This document shows positions 8,094 through 12,682 of a stretch of 12,682 nucleotides of DNA, in pieces (position 1 is the stretch's first letter; the number at the start of each line of letters is the position of its first letter). This DNA comes from UBA2645 sp044360285 (GTDB lineage: Bacteria > Pseudomonadota > Alphaproteobacteria > Rickettsiales > UBA1997). The translations under genes and the position numbers were made by a program. The DNA lies in contig JBIKKP010000040.1 of assembly GCA_044360285.1 (NCBI GenBank), positions 1-12,682 of the forward strand, written 5' to 3'. The notes under the pieces were generated by a model that saw only the letters and a program-made list of their open reading frames with translations, was not told where the DNA came from and made no database searches.

Positions 8094-8995
8094 TTTTTTT
8101 GATTTGGTAATTTTTCTACACCTAAAATTTCATAACTTTCTGAGTCATTCATCCAGTTTTGTTTAACTTTGATGAATAAAAAAAGATGCGTTTTGACGCC
8201 GGCAATTTCTTCAAAATCTTTGCGCGCTTCTTGGCTGATTTCTTTAATCATTGAGCCGTTTTTGCCTAGAATGATAGTCTTTTGACTCTCTTTTAAAACG
8301 TAAATTGTTTGATGAATTTTGATTTGCCCATTATTCAAAACTTCATAGGAATCGGTTTTAACCGTCAGGCTGTAGGGCAATTCTTGATTAAGTTTTAGGA
8401 ATAATTTTTCGCGCGTAATTTCCGATGCAATAAAACGCATCGGCGCATCGGTGATTTGATCTTCAGCGTAAATCCACTCTGGATTTACGCATTTTGCACA
8501 GAGGAATTTTTTTAATCCAACAACGCCATCAAGAGTTACGGCAGAAATTGGAATAATATCTTCTAAACCAAGATCAACAAGGCTGGCAAAGATTTCCAAC
8601 AGTTTAGATTTTTTGACTAAATCGATTTTATTGATGGCGATTGTAAGCGGCAGATTTTCTTTTTTTAGGTCAGTAAGAATACGCGAATTTTCCTGATTCA
8701 AACCAACGGCAGCATCGATAACAAAACAAATATGACTGGCTTCTCTAAGCGCTTGCCATGCGGCTTTGACGATGACGCGTTCTAAAATTTTATCTTCGCG
8801 CGGAATAAAAATTCCCGGCGTGTCAATTAGCACCAATTGCGTTTCGTCTTCAATGGCAATTGCTTTAATCGAGTTGCGCGTGGTTTGAACCTTTGGCGAA
8901 ACGATGGAAAGTTTTTGGCCTAAAATTGCGTTGGTAAGTGTCGACTTTCCGGCGTTTGGCGCGCCAACAATGGCAATGATTCCGTGTTTTTTCAT
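8090..8995 (-). CDS. era: GTPase Era
   Basis: An essential GTPase that binds the 3' end of 16S rRNA and assists 30S subunit maturation. The 301 residues match the usual length. G motifs are complete: G1 GAPNAGKS (11-18), switch I with KVQTTRNS (35-42), G3 DTPG (58-61), G4 NKID (122-125) and G5 SAV (151-153). The C-terminal KH domain has the RNA-binding loop GKNGSMIKEI (244-253), preceded by the family-typical QELPYSLTV. The ATG directly abuts the upstream DAHP synthase stop (TAAATG across 8993-8998), and its own stop overlaps ubiG. In many alphaproteobacteria era sits with rnc and recO; here it is inside a metabolic operon instead. Confidence 0.97.
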   Translation of the reverse strand: MKKHGIIAIVGAPNAGKSTLTNAILGQKLSIVSPKVQTTRNSIKAIAIEDETQLVLIDTPGIFIPREDKILERVIVKAAWQALREASHICFVIDAAVGLNQENSRILTDLKKENLPLTIAINKIDLVKKSKLLEIFASLVDLGLEDIIPISAVTLDGVVGLKKFLCAKCVNPEWIYAEDQITDAPMRFIASEITREKLFLKLNQELPYSLTVKTDSYEVLNNGQIKIHQTIYVLKESQKTIILGKNGSMIKEISQEARKDFEEIAGVKTHLFLFIKVKQNWMNDSESYEILGVEKLPNQKK

Positions 8996-10339
8996 TTATT
9001 TGACAAGGTCTTTAGCGATCATAAAAGCAAGCTCAACGCTTTGCGATGAGTTGAGGCGAGGGTCGCAGTGAGTGTGGTAGCGATCAGAAAGATTGATCTC
9101 AGAAATTTGTTGATTGCCGCCCAAACATTCGGTGACGTCTTGACCAGTCATTTCAAAATGAACCCCGCCGGCGTATGTTCCACAGGCTTTGTGAATGGCA
9201 AAGAAAGATTTTATTTCGCTCAAAATATCATCAAATTTCCGTGTTTTATAGCCGTTTGATGACTTGATGGTATTGCCATGCATTGGGTCGCAAGACCAAA
9301 CAACTTTTTGTCCAGCAGCTTTTACTGCTTCAACTAAAGGCGGCAAAAATTCGCCGACTTTATCTTTGCCCATGCGCGAAATCAGCGTGATGCGGCCGGC
9401 TTCGTTGCGCGGATTTAAAATTTCCAAAAGCTGCAATAAATCATCTTTTGAAATTGACGGCCCAACTTTGAAAGCAATTGGATTAGAAATTCCACGCATA
9501 AACTCAACATGCGCGCCGCCTGGATCGCGGGTTCGATCTCCAATCCACAACATGTGCGAATTGAGATTGTAAAACTTGCCGCTGTCGCTGTTTTGGCGCA
9601 CGAAAGCTTGTTCGTAATTCAACAACAAAGCTTCGTGTGAAGTGAAAAAGCTTGCTGTTGTAAGCTGCGGAAGACTTTTTGAATCAAGCCCACAAGCTTT
9701 CATAAATTTCAAAATCTCATTAATCTTAGAGATTACTTCTTCCGTACTCTTTTTGCTTTTAAGGCTGTGAGCAAATTCCTCATTCCACTGGTTAACTTTT
9801 TGCAAATTGCCATAACCGCCCAAAGCAAGAGAGCGTAGGTAATTCAGCGATGCCGCAGAATAAAAATAAGATTCAATCAAACGTTTTGGATCAGAAACTC
9901 GCGCGTTTTTTTCAAACTCAATTGAGTTGATAATGTCGCCGCGATAGGCTGGAAGAGTGACTCCGCCAATTGTTTCGTCATCTTGAGAACGTGGTTTTGC
10001 ATATTGACCGGCAATGCGTCCAACTTTGACGATCGGCTTTTCAAGGCCATACATCAAAGCAATCGTCATTTGCATGATCGTGCGGAAAAAACTTTTTAGG
10101 TTGTCGTGAGAAAATTCGTTAAAGCTTTCAGCACAGTCTCCACCCTGCAGCAAGAAGGCTTCGCCATTTGCAACCAAGGCAAGTTCAGCCTTCAATTTTT
10201 CGATTTCGTCAATCGAAACGAGTGGCGGAAAATTCGCCAAATCATTTTCAACTTTGCGCAGCAGATCCTGATTCTGGTAAGTTGGCTGCTGTTTTATTGG
10301 AAGATTTCTCCAAGAGTTTGGAGTCCATTTTTTTGTCAT
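8996..10339 (-). CDS. aroG: Class II 3-deoxy-7-phosphoheptulonate (DAHP) synthase
   Basis: Condenses phosphoenolpyruvate and erythrose-4-phosphate to DAHP, the first shikimate pathway step. At 447 residues it is a full-length class II (plant/Mycobacterium type) enzyme, unrelated in sequence to E. coli AroF/G/H. The metal ligands line up with those known in M. tuberculosis AroG: Cys69 in LLQGGDCAESF, His354 in SCDPMHGNT, Glu396 in GGVHFEMTG and Asp426 in HCDPRLN. Other signatures are KVGRIAGQYAKPRS, TLPAYRGDIIN, the WIGDRTR substrate region (about 265-271) and VTECLGG. The start ATG lies 35 nt after the likely transcription start given by the promoter at 10381-10409. It heads the operon with era and ubiG and is divergent from pheA. 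The symbol follows the mycobacterial gene; other naming schemes exist. Confidence 0.95.
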   Translation of the reverse strand: MTKKWTPNSWRNLPIKQQPTYQNQDLLRKVENDLANFPPLVSIDEIEKLKAELALVANGEAFLLQGGDCAESFNEFSHDNLKSFFRTIMQMTIALMYGLEKPIVKVGRIAGQYAKPRSQDDETIGGVTLPAYRGDIINSIEFEKNARVSDPKRLIESYFYSAASLNYLRSLALGGYGNLQKVNQWNEEFAHSLKSKKSTEEVISKINEILKFMKACGLDSKSLPQLTTASFFTSHEALLLNYEQAFVRQNSDSGKFYNLNSHMLWIGDRTRDPGGAHVEFMRGISNPIAFKVGPSISKDDLLQLLEILNPRNEAGRITLISRMGKDKVGEFLPPLVEAVKAAGQKVVWSCDPMHGNTIKSSNGYKTRKFDDILSEIKSFFAIHKACGTYAGGVHFEMTGQDVTECLGGNQQISEINLSDRYHTHCDPRLNSSQSVELAFMIAKDLVK

Positions 10340-10380
10340 TTTTATGGGCTAAAATGTTGATTTTGCTGGATTGGTGTCGA

Positions 10381-10409
10381 ACTATCCAAAATGCATTAAT
10401 CAATGTCAA
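10381..10409 (-). promoter_or_regulatory. Sigma70-like promoter for the aroG-era-ubiG operon
   Basis: On the minus strand a consensus -35 box TTGACA (10409 down to 10404) is followed, after exactly 17 nt, by GATAGT (10386 down to 10381). The latter matches four of six positions of TATAAT. Transcription would start near 10374, giving a leader of about 35 nt before the DAHP synthase ATG. The -35 box overlaps the annotated pheA start codon at 10403-10405, so the two divergent genes share a very compact control region. No comparably good plus-strand promoter for pheA is visible. Confidence 0.5.
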
Positions 10410-11257
10410 ATCTCAACATGTCCAAAAAAATTATCGCTTTTCAAGGCAGTCACGGCGCCAACTCTAATCTGGCTTGCAGCAAGTTTTACCCTGATTTTGA
10501 AGCCAGGGCTTTTCCAACTTTTTTCGATATTTTTAACGCCGTTGAAAGTGGTGAAGTCTCTCTGGGACTGATTCCGCTTGAAAATTCTTATGCTGGACGT
10601 GTTTCAGAAATTCACAATTTATTGCAAGAACGTGAAGTATCAATTGTTGCAGAGCATTTTTTTCCAATTACTCACAATCTTGTCGCGCTAGATGGTGCAA
10701 GGCTTGAAGACATTAAAGAAGTTTTATCTCATCCTCAGGCATTGATGCAGTGCCAAAATAATTTGCGTGCTTTGGGCGTGTTTTTGCGCGAATCTTCCAA
10801 CACAGCAAATGCAGCAAAATTTGTTGCAGATTCAAAAGATAAAACGCTCGCAGCCCTCTGTTCTCTTGAAGCAACAAAGATTAATCGTTTGCAGATTTTG
10901 CAAGAAAATATGCAAGATGTTGGCGATAATATGACAATTTTTGTGGCAATTGCTAAAGAGCCACTTGAGATCGATTTCAATTTTGCGCCAACAATTACCG
11001 CGTTAATTTTTACAATTCGAAACATTCCCGGCGCTCTCTACAAGGCGCTTGGCGGCTTTGCCACAAATGGCGTAAGTATGGTGAAGTTAGAAAGCTATAT
11101 TCCTGGCGGCTCGTCAAAACAGGCAAAATTTTTTATTTCAATTGAAGGTCATCCAGCGCAAAGACATGTGGCTCTAGCTTTAGAAGAGCTTGGCTTTTTT
11201 TCTAAGAATGTAAAGTTGCTTGGAGTTTATTACGCAGACAAGGCGAGGGCGGCTTGA
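10403..11257 (+). CDS. pheA: Prephenate dehydratase with C-terminal ACT domain, altered TRF motif
   Basis: Converts prephenate to phenylpyruvate in phenylalanine synthesis. It has 284 residues and no chorismate mutase domain. The catalytic region (about 8-185) shows AFQGSHGANS, GLIPLENSYAGRVSEIHNLL, EHFFPITHNLV and SHPQALMQC. An ACT domain follows (about 197-277) with GALYKALGGFATNGVSMVKLESY, the Phe-binding region in the form I associate with alphaproteobacteria. One anomaly: the conserved N-x-T-R-F motif reads NMTIF (176-180), so the Arg is Ile (codon ATT at 10937). The Thr taken as catalytic is kept. Start: the ATG at 10403 is chosen, but an ATG five codons on (10418) is equally plausible; neither has a Shine-Dalgarno motif, and the first lies inside the divergent promoter. 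The stop overlaps rsmD as TTGA. Confidence 0.93.
   Translation: MSNLNMSKKIIAFQGSHGANSNLACSKFYPDFEARAFPTFFDIFNAVESGEVSLGLIPLENSYAGRVSEIHNLLQEREVSIVAEHFFPITHNLVALDGARLEDIKEVLSHPQALMQCQNNLRALGVFLRESSNTANAAKFVADSKDKTLAALCSLEATKINRLQILQENMQDVGDNMTIFVAIAKEPLEIDFNFAPTITALIFTIRNIPGALYKALGGFATNGVSMVKLESYIPGGSSKQAKFFISIEGHPAQRHVALALEELGFFSKNVKLLGVYYADKARAA
11245..11256 (+). promoter_or_regulatory. Ribosome binding site and TTG start of rsmD
   Basis: GAGGG (11245-11249) lies 4 nt before the TTG at 11254. It is the best Shine-Dalgarno match at any gene start in the window. It supports the unusual TTG start, which overlaps the pheA stop (TTGA). The site lies wholly within pheA codons. Confidence 0.55.
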
Positions 11258-11814
11258 GAATTGTTGCTGGAAAATTTCGCGGAAGAAATCTTGTAAAATC
11301 TGATCACCTAAAATCGCTGAGGCCCACGACTGACAAGAATCGCGAAGCTTTATTTAACATTTTAAATTCGGCGAAATTTTTAGCGGAAATTGATTTCAAT
11401 CTTACTGATGCCAATGTTTTAGATGTCTGTTGCGGCTCTGGCTCTGTAGCCTTCGAAGCACTTTCGCGCGGCGCAAAATCAGCAACTTTAATTGAAAATG
11501 ATTCGCTTCATCTTGAGCTGGCGCAAAAAAACTCGCTGCTGCTTGGCGTTGAAAATCAGGTAAAAATTTTGCGACTTGATGCAAAAAAATTACCAAAAAA
11601 TGACGAGTTTTTTGATTTAGTTTTTGTTGATCCACCTTACAGCGAAGAATATCCGCAAGTCATCGAAAGCTTACTTGAAAATTCTTGGATAAAAAAAAGC
11701 TCGCTACTTGTGGTTGAATTTCCCTCAAGTAACGAGCCCGATTTTTCGCCTTTGCGCCTGCTGCACTCGCGACGCTACGGCATAACTTCTTTTGCTTTTC
11801 TACTTTGTGATTAG
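11254..11814 (+). CDS. rsmD: 16S rRNA (guanine(966)-N2)-methyltransferase RsmD
   Basis: Methylates the exocyclic amine of G966 in 16S rRNA of the 30S subunit, using SAM. The protein has 186 residues, close to the family length. It opens with MRIVAGKFRGRNL and has SLRPTTDKNREALFNIL (21-37), a hallmark of this family. SAM motif I is DVCCGSGSVAFEALSRGA (57-74), and the catalytic motif is FVDPPYSEEY (124-133), the DPPY being diagnostic for N2-guanine methylation. The start is TTG, overlapping the pheA stop by 4 nt, so translation is probably coupled. The start is supported by GAGGG 4 nt upstream and by the conserved RIVAG N-terminus. The last five codons, CTA CTT TGT GAT TAG, lie in the 19-bp repeat that recurs at the end of gap. 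Confidence 0.95.
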   Translation: MRIVAGKFRGRNLVKSDHLKSLRPTTDKNREALFNILNSAKFLAEIDFNLTDANVLDVCCGSGSVAFEALSRGAKSATLIENDSLHLELAQKNSLLLGVENQVKILRLDAKKLPKNDEFFDLVFVDPPYSEEYPQVIESLLENSWIKKSSLLVVEFPSSNEPDFSPLRLLHSRRYGITSFAFLLCD

Positions 11815-11818
11815 CTGC
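11800..11818 (+). repeat. Left copy of the 19-bp direct repeat flanking the palindromic element
   Basis: CTACTTTGTGATTAGCTGC occurs here and, identically, at 11937-11955. The bases just outside differ (T against G on the left, T against G on the right), so the match is exactly 19 bp. This copy starts on a codon boundary of rsmD and holds its last four codons, its TAG stop and four further bases. Confidence 0.9.
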
Positions 11819-11936
11819 TGCTCCCAACACGTCATCCTTGGGCGCGTAGCGCCCGAGGATCTTGGTTTGTTCATCTTGCGCTAGGCTACTGAGATCCTCG
11901 AATTGCTATGCAATTCAAGGATGACGAGTGGTGTGG
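11819..11936. mobile_element. 118-nt double-palindromic element between convergent rsmD and gap
   Basis: Two hairpins face each other. The first (11834-11860) has a 12-bp stem, ATCCTTGGGCGC/GCGCCCGAGGAT, with loop GTA. The second (11894-11922) has a 13-position stem around loop TAT; read on the minus strand it is ATCCTTGAATTGC/GCAATTCGAGGAT. Both arms share GTCATCCTTG-x-CGAGGATCT, including a T-G wobble at the same position, but have different, self-complementary cores. They are in inverted orientation, so an 11-bp outer stem (11830-11840 with 11916-11926) and a 9-bp inner stem (11854-11862 with 11892-11900) can also form, giving a cruciform. There is no coding capacity. The exact 19-bp flanking repeat suggests insertion. 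It may also end the convergent transcripts, although no T-tract follows the stems. Confidence 0.72.
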
Positions 11937-11955
11937 CTACTTTGTGATTAGCTGC
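11937..11955 (+). repeat. Right copy of the 19-bp direct repeat
   Basis: Identical to 11800-11818. On the minus strand this copy holds the last codons of gap, ending in its TAG stop; the repeat's left edge coincides exactly with the end of that stop codon. A single ancestral copy would therefore have carried both stop codons, with rsmD and gap overlapping by 15 bp. Confidence 0.9.
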
Positions 11956-12682
11956 GCGATATCGAGCATTCTAAGCGAGAAAGCCCATTCGTTGTCATAC
12001 CAAGAGCAAACTTTCACCATTGTTCCAGCTAAAACTTTGGTTTGCGTGGCGTCAAAGCAAGAGCTGTATGGGCTATGATTGAAGTCAATTGATACTAAAG
12101 GTTCATCAACAAATTGCAGAACTTTTTTCATTTTTCCTTCAGCGGCTTTTTTCATCGCTTCGTTGATCTCTTCTTTTGTGGTTTCTCTCTTGGCGATGAA
12201 GTTCAAATCAACCATTGAAACATTCGCCGTTGGCACGCGGATTGCGCCGCCATCAAGTTTTCCTTTAAGTTCAGGCAAAACCAAGCCAATTGCTTTTGCA
12301 GCGCCAGTTGAAGTTGGAATCATTGACATGGCAGCTGCTCTGGCGCGACGCAGGTCCTTATGCGCGTTGTCGACGATATTTTGATCGTTGGTGTAAGCGT
12401 GAATTGTGGTCATAAAACCTTTCTCAATTCCAACTGCGTCATTCAAAGCTTTTGCCATTGGAGCTAAGCAATTCGTGGTGCAAGAGCCAACAGAAATTAC
12501 GTCATCAGAGCTTTGAAGCGCTTCGTCATTTACGCCAAAAACAATTGTTTTTACCGAATCTTCTTTTGCCGGAGCCGAGATTAAAACTTTCTTCGCGCCT
12601 GCTGTAATATGTTGTGACGCGTCGGCATATTTGGTGAAAGCACCAGTGCATTCCATCACCACGTCAACAGCCAGCTCTTTCC
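11937..12682 (-). CDS. gap: Glyceraldehyde-3-phosphate dehydrogenase, C-terminal part (5' end beyond window)
   Basis: Oxidises and phosphorylates glyceraldehyde-3-phosphate to 1,3-bisphosphoglycerate in cytoplasmic glycolysis. The frame is open to the window edge, reading KELAVDVVMECTGAF at the cut end. About 85-90 N-terminal residues, including most of the NAD-binding Rossmann fold, lie outside. Visible catalytic features are the nucleophile Cys in VGSCTTNCLAP and, 27 residues later, the His in TTIHAYTNDQ, the spacing known for the family. Further signatures are RRARAAAMSMIPTSTGAAKA, the substrate Arg region GGAIRVPTANVSMVDL and SWYDNEWAFSLRM near the end. In-frame GTG/ATG codons near 12662 are internal, not starts. 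The gene is convergent with rsmD, and its stop lies in the 19-bp repeat. NAD or NADP preference cannot be judged without the N-terminus. Confidence 0.96.
   Translation of the reverse strand, partial: KELAVDVVMECTGAFTKYADASQHITAGAKKVLISAPAKEDSVKTIVFGVNDEALQSSDDVISVGSCTTNCLAPMAKALNDAVGIEKGFMTTIHAYTNDQNIVDNAHKDLRRARAAAMSMIPTSTGAAKAIGLVLPELKGKLDGGAIRVPTANVSMVDLNFIAKRETTKEEINEAMKKAAEGKMKKVLQFVDEPLVSIDFNHSPYSSCFDATQTKVLAGTMVKVCSWYDNEWAFSLRMLDIAQLITK

Noticed and set aside
9264..9572. Open frame of about 102 codons on the plus strand opposite DAHP synthase
   Set aside because: Antisense to highly conserved catalytic motifs of DAHP synthase. No start signal or family signature.
11831..11922. Standard Rho-independent terminators for rsmD and gap
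   Set aside because: The hairpins are strong and well placed, but no T-tract follows either stem on either strand. The flanking repeat and arm modularity fit a palindromic mobile element better.
12079..12384. Open frame of about 101 codons on the plus strand opposite gap
   Set aside because: Antisense to conserved GAPDH sequence, so a shadow of the real gene.
1..12682. Defence island, prophage, CRISPR array, transposase, tRNA or rRNA
   Set aside because: I looked on both strands. All long frames are explained by housekeeping, metabolic, cell-wall or signalling genes, and the spacers show no regularly spaced repeats or RNA gene signatures.

Overview
The window is ordinary-looking, AT-rich bacterial chromosome, densely packed with housekeeping and metabolic genes. 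Several features fit a low-GC alphaproteobacterium: a periplasmic amidase directly upstream of a class A penicillin-binding protein, a stand-alone prephenate dehydratase with KLESY and GALYKALGG stretches, UbiG (ubiquinone), a class II DAHP synthase, and an outer-membrane beta-barrel protein. The lineage is inferred from remembered family features, not from a search. A genus cannot be named. Shine-Dalgarno motifs are scarce; rsmD is the clear exception.

Layout, left to right. (1) Positions 1-212, minus strand: the N-terminal part of ribulose-phosphate 3-epimerase (rpe), cut by the window edge. (2) 213-315: a spacer holding two tandem palindromic half-elements. (3) 316-4064, minus strand: a cell-wall pair, a periplasmic N-acetylmuramoyl-L-alanine amidase followed by bifunctional PBP1A, with an ATGA overlap. 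(4) 4257-7257, plus strand: a soluble PAS-GAF histidine kinase with no adjacent response regulator, then a porin-like outer-membrane protein of unrecognised family, 22 nt apart. (5) 7365-10339, minus strand: a tight run of class II DAHP synthase, era and ubiG, read from a good sigma70-like promoter at 10381-10409. (6) 10403-11814, plus strand: pheA (prephenate dehydratase), overlapping rsmD by TTGA. (7) 11819-11936: a 118-nt double-palindromic element bracketed by an exact 19-bp direct repeat. (8) 11937-12682, minus strand: glyceraldehyde-3-phosphate dehydrogenase, 5' end cut by the window edge.

Functional links: DAHP synthase opens the shikimate pathway. PheA, divergently transcribed 63 bp away, commits prephenate to phenylalanine. 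UbiG in the DAHP operon works in ubiquinone synthesis, which usually draws its ring from chorismate. rpe and gap belong to central carbon metabolism, which supplies erythrose-4-phosphate and phosphoenolpyruvate.

I see no defence system, prophage, CRISPR array, transposase, tRNA or rRNA. The most unusual item is the palindromic element between rsmD and gap. The 19-bp repeat contains the stop codons of both flanking convergent genes. This implies that the genes once overlapped tail to tail and were separated by the element without losing either reading frame. A second, diverged member of the same palindrome family lies beside rpe. A further oddity is the loss of the conserved Arg in the TRF motif of PheA. 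No stretch longer than 300 bases lacks a gene.
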